Shown: positions 35,390 to 48,600 of the stretch, piece after piece | Position numbering within the stretch: position 1 is the stretch's first letter | How the letters are laid out: the number at the start of each line of letters is the position of its first letter | NCBI RefSeq assembly: GCF_000327385.1 | Contig: NW_008710630.1 | Location: 233,649 to 297,648 of the forward strand | Reading direction: 5' to 3' | Length of the DNA stretch: 64,000 nucleotides | Source of the DNA: Lottia gigantea | Lineage: Eukaryota; Mollusca; Gastropoda; Lottiidae | The notes under the pieces: model-generated | Told to the model about the DNA's origin: nothing | Seen by the model: the letters and a program-made list of their open reading frames with translations, nothing else | Database searches by the model: none | Position numbers and translations under genes: made by a program

Positions 35390-35432
35390 TAAATCAAGAT
35401 GGCGACTTTTGATTAGCAAGGATCAGAACACA
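35390..35432 (+). promoter_or_regulatory. Candidate transcription start region and non-coding first exon of the TRPV gene
   Basis: The AAGATGGCG element is followed by a splice donor GTAAGT at 35,433. A matching acceptor (TAATTTCAG) lies 38 bases before the TRPV start codon. The short upstream frame starting in the element (ATG GCG ACT TTT GAT TAG) would be a five-codon uORF if transcription begins upstream. Inference from motif and splice sites only. Confidence 0.4.
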
Positions 35433-35976
35433 GGTAAGTAATGAAATCATCGTCGATTTTTATGTGTGGGTTAATTTATGACTAAGATAAATAGCTAAGT
35501 TGTCGAGTTTGTGTATAATAGTTTTTAATTCTCGAATGAAATTCAATAATGTTTATTTATTGCCTTATCAATATCAAACGTGTTGTTTATCGTGTGCTGC
35601 AGTAGAAACTGACCGGAATTATGTGCTCTCGGAAATTAACTCGAAAACTTTTAGTCGTTACTAATGCAGAGTCTTTAGTGCAGTGTTCGTTGAAAAAGGT
35701 GAAAGGGGATGGAACCCATCATCGGAATGACTCATAGAAGTAATGGCCATGTCATCTGAAGTTTTCGAACCCATGACATGTAATCGACATTTACTTGAAT
35801 TAGCTGTCTACAATTACCACAAAATGCTGATAAAATTTCCCTCATTGCACAATGCTGATAATTGTCGGGATCGGGTCATTAAAGTCACATTGTATTTCTT
35901 ATAGGGGGGTATAACTCTTATTTCCTCAATAATTTCAGTACAACAACCAATCGAAGCCATGACATAAATTTGTAAG

Positions 35977-38900
35977 ATGTGGAACAAACTGTTTTGTTCT
36001 CAGCAGACGGAAGCAGACCCGGACTGTGCCTTCAAAGCTCAAAATAAAGCAATCCAGACCAACCCAATCTATAAATTCGCTAGCATCGACCAAACTGGTA
36101 TCTTGATCGACCAGTACCGTGAGTTCGGAAGAGACAAAGTGATTGAGACTATAAGAAGGGATATCGAAAAACAGTATTTGTATCATACAGGACAAGGGAA
36201 GACTGTTACAAAGTTAGAATATTACAAATGGTATAAAGGCCTTGATGAAAACCAGGCAAGTAGTCTTTGATAACAAGTGAGAGATTTGTTTCGTTCAAAA
36301 AAAAAACTTTGATGGAACCGCAGACGTGACATAAATTGTGTAGGTGGATAGCTGCAAAAATATTGATCCACAACTCAAGGGTTTGAAATCTGTTCAAGCA
36401 AGACAATTCCATTAATCAAAATCCCATCCAAAGCATGGAAAAATTAAGAGTCAATTAAGTTGTATAGTAGTGAACTCCTCCAAAGAGAAGTACCATCAGG
36501 TGTTTTGAAAGTATGGTCTGCTTTGCAAGCGAAACCCTCAACTACCATATAGGTAATAAATCGTCAATTGACTCATTTTTTTTAACACATAGTCTATATT
36601 TTCCAGACTGTTTCTCAAGATGATCTGAATCAGTTTAAAATTGATAATTTCTGCGAGTTTCAACAACATGATGCATGCTGGGACCTCAATAAACGTGGTG
36701 GGGTGGGGGAGACCCCCTTCCATCTTCTGTTTCTCATGGGCACCAAGGAACATACTGCTGTGGGAAAGATCTTTCTGGAGCTCTACCCTAGAATGTCACT
36801 GGATGTTTACGAAGGCAATGAATACTTTGGTGAGTTTATAGTATTATTTGTAACACAAGGCCTATAATAAATACTGTTTTCTTAGCACGATAAAAATCCA
36901 AAGTTCTAACCAGAAATCCCACAAAAAATCGTAATACATTGCGTACCAGCTTTAGAATTTTTACCATTGACTAATACAGAAAAAAACATAAAAACATGTC
37001 ACGAAACAGTGAGCAAAAACAGAAATGGCTACTTGATCAAGCTGTTGCAAGCTGGCTGATTTTCAGAAGAACTGGCAGTGGTATCAGAATAGTTTTTACC
37101 TTAAGGAAGATTCAAATTGGCAGCACACAGCTACTGATAATTTTTTTTTTCTTTTACAGGTATATCAGCTGTTTAACGTTTATTTTTGCTTATTTTTAGG
37201 AGAAAGTGCATTACATATAGCAGTAGTGAATAATGATTTAGAAACAGTTAAACTATTAGTAAAACAGGGAGCCTTGGTTAACCAGAGAGCTTCAGGTCGT
37301 TTCTTTCTCCCAGAAGATGTCAAACATGGTAAAGATCCCAAAAATACAGACTATTTCGGTAAGTTCAGGGTAACTAGGATTTCTAGTGCACAAGTGGGAC
37401 GCCTTTCACTTCTTTGAATCGAAGGGCCCCTGACTAATCTGGGACCTCTTACCATGATCAATTGTCCAGCCCCTCAGTCCACCCTGGGTTTCCATCCTCT
37501 ATATTCTGTCCATGTTATCACTACAGGTTATGCGTATTATGGTGAATACCCTCTAGCCTTCGCAGCCTCTTTTAACTTCCAAGAAATCTATGACCATCTG
37601 TTAGAGAATGGGGCTGATCCAGACCTGAAGGATTCCTTTGGTAACACTGTCTTACATATGACAGTTATCTGCCATCAGCCAGTGAGTAGTCTATTGTATA
37701 CTGTATAATTCCGAGTATAAAACGCCCCTCTGTATAATGCGCACTTATGTATGTAAGAAACAACAGAATGATGCATCAACATGGATGAAAACTAGGATGA
37801 TCCTTTCTACTAACTGGTCTGTGGCCAAACCTCTTGATAATGAGTTTGAAGTAACAACATAGGTTTTTGAGGAACCTGTCTACCAACTGGTCAGCGGCCA
37901 TCCTTTTTGTGATCCTTTCTACCAGCTGGTCCTTGACCATCTCTCTTAGCAATGATCTTAAATCTTAGGTTCTAGGGGATCCTATCAACCAGCTAGTCCT
38001 TGACCAAACCTCTTGGCATTCTTTTCAAGATTATCCATGTCCATTTACACCTGGGTAGACTGAATTGACTGGAATACTACAAAAAAGAGGCCCAAAGACG
38101 CAATCTCTTTTTCAGAAAATGTATAAATATGCAGTACAACATTTAACGAAGAAGGCCAATAAAGATATAGAAAACAACGCAGGTCTGACACCGTTAACAT
38201 TGGCTAGTAAATTAGGTCGACAACAGATCTTCTCTGAAATGTTAGAAATCGACAGTATGGTGAGTGGAGAGCTCTTTAATAAAGTATTTTTATGAAATGG
38301 AATTAATAGATATACCATAGAGACAATAGTAGCTTTGTGGACTCTCTGAAAGGGATGCCAAATTAACAAACGAGTGTCCCATATATATGTTGTTAGCTAT
38401 GTGGACTCTCCGAAAGTCTAGCTTTATGGAAGTGCAGAAGGTTCAAAATAAGTGCTCACCCTTTTGGGATACCGGTATATTTGTGGCTTGGTTTGTCAAT
38501 CTGACATCCCTTCAGAAAGTCCCCAGTGTCTTCCCAATTTGCCTATTCCCATATTGGCCCTTTGTCACTATGCCTCTTACCCAATACCCATGATGCAGCT
38601 TGCCTTATCACATTATTTTTTTAACCTTTGTAGGTCATGTGGAAATACAGCAATATAACATGTTCTATGTATCCTCTTGAAAATCTAGACTCGGTAGATA
38701 GAGAGGGAAAAGCCAGTAAGTATAAACCTTTATATAAATGTTAAAAACTAAACACCATCATAAACCAAATGTGGTCTTCAACCAAAATGGTGGTTTACTG
38801 CAGCACTTAGTTTTCTTTATGTAAAGCATTGGCTATCTTAGCTGCAGCTCAGGGTGATGTTCCAAATATAAGGATCTTTTATAAATGTTTGGTATAATTT

Positions 38901-41900
38901 CTATCCCAGATTACAAGTCTGCTCTGATGATAATAGTTAATGGAGAAACAGACGGCCATCTTGATATGTTAGAAGGTGGAGTTATGAGACAACTTCTGGA
39001 GGAAAAATGGAAAACTTTTGGTCAGGTAAAAACAACAATTGTTCAACTCATAAGAACAACCGAGGCTGTCCTTGCTTTGGGTCCTTAGCTTTCAAATTTC
39101 AATCTACATAGGGAATTTCATGTGCTGTGAGCTGCCTGTGACAATTCTTGCATACAAGGACAGCAACTTGTTCATGAGGATCCAGACTACCAGCCAGCAT
39201 TTATTTCCAACAGTCCACATAGCTATTTCTGTTTTTAATTAGTGACACAGATAGTGCTCTTGAGAGAAAACACAGTTTTAGCTGTCAACTCATTGTACCT
39301 AGATCTAGATTCCATTTCCATTGCATGGATTTTGTTTTAAAAATACTGTTTTGTATTTCAGAATCGGTTTATTGTGCGTTTATTGTTTGCATTTATTCAT
39401 CTTGCTATGATATCTGTGTGTGTTTATACCAGACCCATGAGACACGGTCTACTAGAGATTTCTACTCCTACTGATACAGTGAGTATTGTTGTTCATTTGA
39501 TAGATGTCTGACAGCTATATTCAAAAAACAATTTTTTTTGTACAAGGATAACAACTTATCCTTTCTACCTGCTGATCCTTGTCCATCCCCCTTGACACAG
39601 ATTTTTCCAGGATTATCCGTACTCATTTACAGCTGGGTTGACTGACATTCACAAGCTAACCAAGATTAGAACCCACGGGCACCATTTGCTCAACATAACC
39701 AAGCAAATGATGTCATGTACAGATGACAATGCTCTTAACCACTTTACAACAGTTTCAAACACTAATTATTTCCCTTGATTTCTATTCTTTAAGCTGACCA
39801 TGTTATCTATGGTACATTGAAATATTGTAATTCTATTATTTCAGGCCCGATTAGTATTTGAAATTTTAACATGTTTAATATGTTCACTAACTCTGATGAT
39901 AGAACTCAAAGAAATCAGTGGAGTTGGATTCTTATTGTTCGTAAGAAACTGGGTAAGTGTGCTCTAACTACTGGCATTTTTATTAGGGACCAAGAATGGG
40001 GGGCACAACCTGCCTGGAACTGAGACAGCAAACACCAGCATACTCCTTATTTTATCATCATTGTAATCAAAATGACTGGTACAATAGCTTCCTTGACAGT
40101 TCTGCTTCCACTACTTGTTGAAACAAATATGAGGAATTTTTTTAAGGTATTAGGCATTGAGAAACTTTTGTACAATGTTAATTTGTGCTTTTACCTTCCA
40201 GAGACATGCACCAGACCAAGCTATCTATTTATTAGCCTGTACGTTAATATTAGTGTGTATTCCACTGAGATTAACTGGTCTCTCTGATATAGAGGATACA
40301 TTACTCACCATCGCCGTGCCATGTTCTTTTATATATCTACTCTTCTTTGCCAGGTGAGTTTATGATCAAATTATCCAGACCTATTTTATTATGTTGTCCT
40401 TATATATGAGACTGGACAATCTAGTTTAAGTGAATATTTGACTTTAGTTTTAATTCATTTCGTTGGTCCATTAAAGTATATAAAACTCCATTTCATTAGT
40501 CCAGTAAGATACAGAACAGTAGGAAGTAAAACTCCATTTTCTTTCTATTTTTAGAGTATATCGGCTAACTGGTCCGTTCGTTACTATGGTATATGAAATG
40601 TGTATTAGAGATTTATTCAGATTTGGAATTGTATATATTATATTTTTAGTTGGTTTTACTCAAGGTAAGCCATGTAACCTTTATCTATTTCTAGATTAAA
40701 CAGCATTATCCATAAATTAGAACTTTGGTCATGAATGTGTGTTGAAATTGATCTTCAGTATTCTGCCAATCTTGGGGTCGATCTGAGTATCCCTCAGGTT
40801 CTCAAGAACCAAACATCTTGTCATGGATAACATTTTTGGTTCTCCAGGATCATGTCTACCAGCTGGTACTTGGTCATCTCTAGCTAACAATATCTCCAAA
40901 ATTATCAAAAAAATTTTTAAAATCCAAAATCTTGGTCATAATCAGAATCCATTGCATCTGACAAATTAATTTTTTTTTCAGGATTTTATTTTCTATTTGC
41001 TGATGTACAGACAGACAATACTGAAGTTTTAAAATTCTCCACGTACCCTGACACAATCATGAATCTATTTCAAATGACTCTCGGAGAATTTAAGGTAACA
41101 ATTCATTTTTGATTTTGTCAAATTAGGGCTTCAACTAAGTTACTTTGGCTAGCTGGCTGGCTGGCCATGCTCACCTTTTCAGAATTCTTGGAAGAACTTG
41201 GCATTGTCCTCAGAGACTTCATGAAGCTAGTTAATTTCTTTTTCCGTCTGCCTTTTCAGAGAGTCCACATAGCTTTAAGAGATTGCTTTGATGCAATCCA
41301 ATCACAGTTTTCAATGAATTAATTTGTGAAGTTATGAATCCAACATGATATTTGAATATTGTTGTTTTTGGAGACATAATAATTAATGGTGTTGGAATAT
41401 TTTTTATTTTTCAGTATGAAACGTTTAATTACGCGAGATATGTTTGGTTGACGAAGTTTGAGTTTTTTATCTTTATGATCTTAGTACCTATTTTATTGTT
41501 AAACATGTTAATAGCCATGATGGGAAATACATACCATAATATTATAACTAAATCAGAGAAAGAATGGCGGAGACAGGTGAGACTCTTATTGGACCACCCA
41601 AAATCATGAGATACTTTTGTAACCACTCTACAATTTTTATCTCATACCATCTCAATGTTTCTACCGTGTTTCTCTTTAGCAGGTAACCCTCATATTTGGG
41701 ACTGAGATAATAGATATTCATGGTGTCACATGATTTTCAAATTGGCCAATCAATAGGCTTAATTTTTACATTTTGTTTTGTAATTATCAACACACAAAAT
41801 TGTGAATATTAGAAAAGTGTGGGCAACTCATCTGGTTGTTTTGATTGGTTGAAATTTACTGCCTCATATAAAGCTATTTGGATAAAGGGTACCACTTTCC

Positions 41901-43436
41901 ATCCATTTATTGATAAGGGAGCATGGTTTAAACAACAATGATCTAGATCTATTCTTTATATTTCAGTGGGCGAAGATATTGATAGTCTTAGAGAGAGGGT
42001 TTTTTAAAAAACAACTGTTAAGGTTTCAAAGGGAATATTCTATAGAGTTCACAGATACTAAACGTGCCCTGGTGGTTATAAAAGCCTCCAACAAATCAAA
42101 TGCTAAACAATCAAAAGCTGCCAAAGCTAACTGGAAGGTAGGCTGTGTATTTCATTCAGATTAAGAAGCCTCAAAGCTTAAAGCTTAAGAATTTGCCATA
42201 GGTTTGGAATTTTTTGCTCCAAAAAAGCGTACGCGAAGAATTGTACTTTGAAATTTTGTTGAGAAATGATAAATAGCTAACTCGCTGTCACTATCCTGAC
42301 GAAATCTCCCTCATTGAACACTGCATTGTGTTACCTATCTTATTAGCCCAATGAAGTGCAGAAAACTATGATGTAAAACTCCATTTGATCTCCTTATCAA
42401 AACATTTTCAATTTTCATTGCAGAGAACAGTAAAGAGTGTAATAGTGCAGATAAACCTTCACAAGAAAAAGGGGACCAAAAAAGCCTTCCACTTAAAAAA
42501 GGCAAAGAAACGACACGCTAAAGAGTTTCATCGAACGAATACCCAGAGTTCCATAGTGGGACAACAGCCGGACTTGACCTCTACCGTGGAGAAAATAGCA
42601 TGGGTTAAAGATGTGGATATAGATAAAGGTAGGGCAGTGTGGGCTGTTTTTCTCTGAAAGGATGGGCTGTAGCATCAATTGCTTGGTAACATCAAACAAA
42701 TGGTGGTGTTTGGTTCTAATCTTAGTCAGCATGTAAAAATCTGACAATGTTGAATAAGTCATCTTTTCTCATTATTCCAGTTGACTCAGCTCTAAATGGG
42801 TACAGTAATCAGGGAAAGATCAATGCCAAGAGGTTTGTCACAGGACCTGCTGGTGGACAGAATTCTAATGGACTCATGTTGCTTTCCTTTTTAAGAAGCG
42901 ACTGCTTGCTTCTTTCTTTCCTTGAAAATTATTGTCTCGGATTTATGCAAGCTTCCTACTTTTTGACAGGGCACTTTTCTCTTTTCCTTTTTCCATCAAA
43001 GTTCATTTCATTTTTAGGAAGAAAAATGTCCACAGTCTCAAAGGAAAGTCCAAAAATGACCAAAAAGGAAGATTTGCAGCAGACGTCAATGCCAGGAGGA
43101 TCATGGGATTCTCTTCCACCAATATTTCCCAAATCAAAAACGATTGGACTACATCCTGATAATAAGATACACCCAATCAACACGCCTGACGATACAAGCG
43201 AGGGCGAATCACTGTCCAGCAGTGTACCAGTACCACATCCTGAGTCCAAACTTCCGGGCAAATTTGTATATAATGACCCATTTACTCAAATTAAGTGGGA
43301 AGAAGAAAAGTCATCAAGGACTAGGAAGCGATCGAAACCTGGAAAACCGCATCATGGATCACAGATTCTCTTAGTGACTGCTGATCATAATGAACAGAAT
43401 GATGATCCAGTCGTGATGGAATCTTCTCATGTGTGA
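35977..43436 (+). CDS. iav: TRPV cation channel, Inactive (Iav)/OCR type
   Basis: Sixteen coding exons give 904 residues in phase: 35977-36255, 36607-36829, 37200-37358, 37527-37681, 38116-38259, 38634-38715, 38910-39025, 39362-39478, 39845-39952, 40202-40353, 40555-40664, 40982-41094, 41415-41576, 41967-42137, 42424-42628, 43018-43436. Ankyrin repeats fill exons 2-5 ([61 protein letters not shown]). Six membrane helices span exons 8-13, with the pore loop [11 protein letters not shown] (filter near Gly583-Glu584) and S6 [14 protein letters not shown], followed by the TRP-like EKEWRRQWAKI. The tail is basic ([21 protein letters not shown]). In insects Iav pairs with Nanchung in mechanosensory cilia; worm OCR proteins pair with OSM-9. 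The first intron uses a GC donor (CAG/GCAAGT). Confidence 0.9.
38325..38420. repeat. Dispersed repeat B (AGCTATGTGGACTCTCTGAAAG motif), two copies
   Basis: A roughly 35-bp motif, TATGTGGACTCTCTGAAAGG followed by GATGCTGAG, occurs twice here and again near 4,383, 4,450, 9,035, 21,385, 41,262 (reverse), 45,962, 47,340, 48,785 and 50,277. It may be the end of a longer degraded element. No function seen. Confidence 0.6.
41655..41770. repeat. Dispersed repeat E in a TRPV intron
   Basis: The copy contains CCGTGTTTCTCTTTAGCAGG, CACATGATTTTCAAATTGGC and CAATCAATAGGC. Related copies: about 2,395-2,515 (reverse), 33,950-34,075 and 45,250-45,465 (reverse). A common non-autonomous element is likely; ends not defined. 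Confidence 0.55.
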
Positions 43437-44300
43437 TAAAATCCTTTAATGTGTGATGGAGTCCTTTACAGTGTGATGGAATCCTTTACAGTGTGATAAA
43501 ATCCTTTACAGTGTGATGGAATCCTTTACAGTGTGATAGAATCCTTTGCTGTGTGATGGACTATACTGTGTGATGGAATCATTTACTGTGTGATGGAGTC
43601 CTTTACACTTTGATGGAATCCTTTACTGTGTGATGGAATCCTTTACAATGTGATGGAATCCTTTACTATGTGATGGAAACCTTTACAGTGTGATGGAGTC
43701 CTTTACTGTGTGATGGAAACCTTTACTGTGTGATGGAATCCTTTACAATGTGATGGAATCCTTTACTATGTGATGGAAACCTTTACCGTGTGATGGAATC
43801 CTTTACAATGTGATGGAATCCTTTACAGTGTGATGGAGTCCTTTACTGTGTGATGGACTACTCAGTGTGATGTCCTTTAAATGTGTAAAGTGCTCCTTCA
43901 GAGTGTGATGGACTCCTTCAGTGTGTGACGAACTCCTTCAGTGTGTGATGGACTCTAATGTGTAATGAACACCTTTAATATATGATAGACTATAATGTAT
44001 GATTGCAATGTGATACATTGCTGATGGATGGTGACGTCATCGGACATATAATTTCATCCTATAAGAGATGGAATTAAGTAATTGAATTTGTGATGGACAT
44101 GGCTAACGCCTGATGGACTCCTCTCATGTGTTATTGACTCACTTGGTATGTGATGAGCTCATCTAGTGATTCACATGTAAGATGTCTGATGGACTCATTT
44201 AGGGTATGATGGAGTCATTAAGTATATATATGCATATATGCGATGGACTTCATTAACGTTACATGGACTCAACCCATATGTGATGGACTCGTTTGATTAA
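43431..44300 (+). repeat. 20-bp minisatellite downstream of TRPV
   Basis: Head-to-tail units close to GTGTGATGGAATCCTTTACA run from 43,431 to about 43,870 (about 22 copies) and then decay into diverged units (GTGTGATGGACTC, TATGATGGAGTC) to about 44,300. The array begins inside the last TRPV codons: the stop TGA belongs to the first full unit, and the preceding CGTGATGGAATCTTCTCAT is itself a diverged unit. Confidence 0.9.
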
Positions 44301-45612
44301 CAAAGGAGCCAATTTTACTTGCCTGAAAGTATTTGCCTATTTTATTTAAAAATCAGGAAAACACAATTTTTACTTATTTTATATGAATTTAGCATAATAT
44401 TTTATCAAAGATATTTTTATCAACTATCTAGCAAAGCTTAAGGTGTTTGAAAAGTCTTGTTTTGGTCACAATTTTTAAAGTTTGTAGCTGTGATACAAGG
44501 TTTAACCTGCTGAGACGCACTTCATAAACAAATAGATACACTTTGTAAATATTAATTGGACCAAAAAAGCTAAAAGTTTAGGTTAGGTATGTTTCATTCT
44601 AATTTTTTTTTTTTTATAACATTCCATTTTTTATAACTTTATGGATAAAAAAAAATAATATTTTTAAACTAAAATATAGTATTAGAAATTTTAAAACAGA
44701 ACCTAAAAAAACATGTAGGTATGTTATATTTTATTATTTGTTGATAATGTTATTTTTCAAGCATTCAGGTGATATAAATTTCTGCTGAAAATGCAAAATG
44801 CAGGGAGAGAAGTCCAAAATAATCATATTTTAAAAAAAAAGGTAGGGTTTTCAACCATCTTTCCTTAGGAAAGGGTGATTTTTTTTATATTATATACCGT
44901 ATAATTGCGTGTATATTGTGCAGAATTATACCCTACAAAGAGCTTGCCAAACTGAGGAGTGAACATTAATTAAAGACAGTCTAAAAGATTCAGTATTTGT
45001 TTACAGAGGTTTCCCAGTCAATAGTGACGAACTGCCATTTGGTTATTGGTCACTGTTGGTCTGAGATGCCGATATGGAAACCGCACCCCACAGACCAACT
45101 AATGCCAATTCAGTTTTGAAATATTTTTTGTAAGAAAAAGGCCAAGCACAATCCGGACGAACTTGTTAAATGAATAAATTATTTCACATAATTCAGTTTT
45201 CATTCTTTCTTCCATCACTGCCTTATTTTGTGGTTTCCTTTATCCAAATAGATTCGTTTGAGTGAATTCTAACCAATAAATAGGTCCATTTTTTTTATAC
45301 GAGAGACCATGGGTTCTCCTTACTTGAATAATATCTACGAGTTTCGTATTGTTTTTTTACCAAAAAAATCGTATATAGAAGGATGTTGATTGGTCGGTTT
45401 GAAATCAGGTGCCATCAAGAATATTTATTATCTCAGAATATTACCTAATAGAGTGAAACACGGTACAAATACATAATAGATGCAGATGCATAGGGAGACG
45501 ATTCAACAATTAACATCATAAAAAGGAAATAATGAGATGAAATGAAATAGCGTTTTACGTCCTACTTTTCTGTACTTGGAGTGAGCAACGCCATGCAGTA
45601 TGCAATGAGGCC
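44301..45612. other. Spacer between convergent TRPV and sulfatase genes
   Basis: Very AT-rich, with several A- and T-runs. It contains a reverse-oriented copy of a dispersed repeat at about 45,250-45,465 (compare 41,655-41,770 and 33,950-34,075) and a GTTTTACGTCC-type copy at 45,535-45,610 that abuts the sulfatase stop codon. Several AATAAA-like signals occur on both strands (for example near 45,170). No gene seen. Confidence 0.55.
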
Positions 45613-48600
45613 CTAACACCATCCTGGCGAGAACACCCCGCCATTGTCTTCAGCTATAGTTTTAGCTTTAGGATCATCCGTAGGATACTTGGCTGGTACC
45701 ATCAGCTTTCTGTTAGCAGTAATCCTGGAAGTCAGATCTTTCACAATATCAGGATTAGTTGTTGCCATGTCATTACGTTCTGTAGGATCGGCTGGAAAAG
45801 AAAAATTATTGACGTCCATTATTAGTGAGCTGATATCAAATATGGCACAAAAGACATCTTGGATTTCTCAGGATCTTACCAGGTAGCATTATGTCCGATC
45901 TCTTATGGATTATATCTTATTCGGGAATAATATAGCCTAAACGTCAAATGGGTATTTTGGGCATTGTGGACTCTCTGAAAGCTGAAAAACTCATTCGCAG
46001 AGTGATATGGAACTTTGAATATATCCTACCAGTGATATTGAAGAGCCTAGCTGGAATATCAGGATGAGAAGGATTATAAACCATCTCATAAACCGGTGTA
46101 TCGGTAGTATCATTCATTGGTGTGTACCAACCATCAAACGTTCCTGGATATCCTAACAGCAGCTTCATATCGCCTACTCTGGGAAAGATAAATTAGGCGG
46201 GTTTGAGAGAATTCTATTTTTGAAGGATTTAAAGGGATACAGGCGTCAATTTTTAGCTACCTGTATCTCTTTTCAAAAATGAAGAGCAAAATCAAGGGTA
46301 GCATAAATCAAGTAACAATGTAGTTTATTGAGTGGTAAATGAACTAATGGTTGATAATATCAAAAGGGTACTACCGGAAATGCCTACCTTATCCCAGCAT
46401 GCCCCTGACTGGGTATCTCAAAATCATCAAGGTTATAGATAAACTCCGTTCTATTGGACGGTATGTTCATTCTGATGGCGTCCCATTGGTTGATTCCATC
46501 CATACCAAGAACTATAAGAGTCAAAAACACTTTTGCTAGAAAGGATGCGAGCGAAAAAAGCTAACTTGGGAGGTCTTTAAGTTCAGATCTGCTGCACAGG
46601 CCGAAGTCGTCTCTACTTCAGGATTACAATGGACGACCAAAGAAAATCAATAACCAAAAAAGATTGTAATCTAATTTAAATCTTAACCAGAAACAGAAAA
46701 GCAGGACGTAAAACTCCATTCCGTTTCATTTGTTTCAAATCACTTTCAAGTGAGGTAACAAGGGGAAGATTTACCTCAGCTGAAAAGGTCCACGTGGTCA
46801 TATGCATGTGATTGAAATAAAACGCACTGTATACCTTGTTCTGCGCCTGCAGCCCCAATTAATGTCGGCATCCAATCTATAGCATGGATCAATCTGAAAA
46901 AAATAATAGTTTAATCAATTTTAATAATAGCTTTCTGTAAAAAGGACCTCGCTTATCGGCACACTTAATATAAGACAAAGCTTCTTATACTCCGGAGATT
47001 AAAGTAACAAGCTTTAGAACTGCCTAGGGAACATCGATGTCCAGCAGCTGATGATATTCCAATTCAGAACAATTTACAATTTACAATGCCATCATTAAAT
47101 CTGCTTAAATTCTGGTTAACAGGCTCGACAATGAACAGTATGACACTCGTTTAAACTAGTCTATGTGTCTTACCCTTTATAAGTGATGCCTGTCTGTTGA
47201 AGACCGTACCCCGACATAAAAGCTGTTACTCGGGTACCGCCCTCCCATAAACTGTGTTTTGATCCCCGTAGAGGATAGTTGTTACCATAATTTAATAGTT
47301 CGGCACCATTCTGGAATTATAAACAGGAATGTTTTAGCTACATGTGAACTCTCTGAATCGATGCTGAGGTTGGTAAACCATGTCGCACAGTAGTTTCATC
47401 TTTTCTGGTGGTATCAAGTTGGATTACGCATGCAGTATTAGTATCAAGTGATTTCAATTCGAAACTTCACTGTTGACGGTTTGTCATAATAAATTGGCAG
47501 CGAACGGATTATGATTTTGAAAGCTAGACTAACAACTTACATCAGAAGTGAAGAGTATCAGGGTATCTTGTAGAATTCCTTTATCGTCCAGAGTTTGAGT
47601 AATATTACCTATAGCTTCGTCTAATATGGTTACCATACCTATAGAGAAATAACATAATGTGGCATGTCACGTAACATACAAAACACAACCCGGCGTGAAG
47701 CGAAAAAGTGAGACGTGGCGCAGCGTGACGTGACGTGACATAAAGCGAAACAGTGTGATGCGATACAGCGTGACGTGATGCGACGTAGCGTGATGTAACG
47801 TGATGTATCTCAATAAAGCGTGATGCGAAGTGACGCAGCGTGACATGACGTGACACATTGAATGATCAAAAAGACTCACCAGAAAAGATCTTTCTTCCAT
47901 TATTTACAACATTAGGATATAAATCAGAGTAAATCGACGGTACCTTAAATAAATCAAATTTTGATTGGTTAAGATTTCACGTCCTTATTTGGAATAAGTG
48001 AACCATTGTCCCTTGTATGTATTGATATGGGGTGCGGTTTAACTACGATGTTCTTCATTATTTAAGTTCCACATTGACAAACTTTTTTATGATTGTATCC
48101 CCTTAAAAGGGTAAGTGAACAGTGATCCCTACCTCAACAGGTCCGTGTGGATTTTGAAATGGTAAATACAAAAACAGTGGTGTATTGACATCGTGGGCTG
48201 AAATTATTTCCTGGGCTCGAGTTGTGAAGAAAAACTGAAAAGAAAAGTAGAGGAAATAATTACAGCTTTAGCCTCTGACATCCAGACTGTCTATTGTCAC
48301 AACTAGGTAGACATAATGGGACTGGACGATAGAGGCCATTACAGTTTATTCATCTGTGTAACTAGCAAGATCCTTCAGTGCCAAGACATAAACAGATATC
48401 ACCCTTTTTCCCATGTCTAGCTGAAATCATTACACTGTACCAAGGTACAGTACAATTGCGAGTGTAAACCGCATCTAAAGTTAGACGCATATCATTACAT
48501 AATGTGTTCTGCTGGCCGAATAATGATTTGTGGTACAAAATCCACGGTAGCCCCACCGTATATAACTATCAACTCTACAACTTCAGGGACTGGACCAATG

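Larger units (their letters stand above)
33801..35938. other. Spacer and 5' non-coding region before the TRPV gene
   Basis: After the GH31 stop there is a dispersed repeat copy (about 33,950-34,075), AT-rich DNA, a (GA)n tract at about 35,013-35,057 followed by a G-run, then a promoter-like area. At 35,394-35,404 lies TCAAGATGGCG, a match to the YY1-type element often placed at transcription starts. A good donor (CACAG/GTAAGT) at 35,433 and an acceptor at 35,937 fit a 5'-UTR intron. Confidence 0.5.

Noticed and set aside
47605-47900. His/Ser/Arg-rich open frames on the minus strand
   Set aside because: They are translations of the CGTGACGT-type microsatellite; only 47,880-47,943 is coding, as a sulfatase exon.
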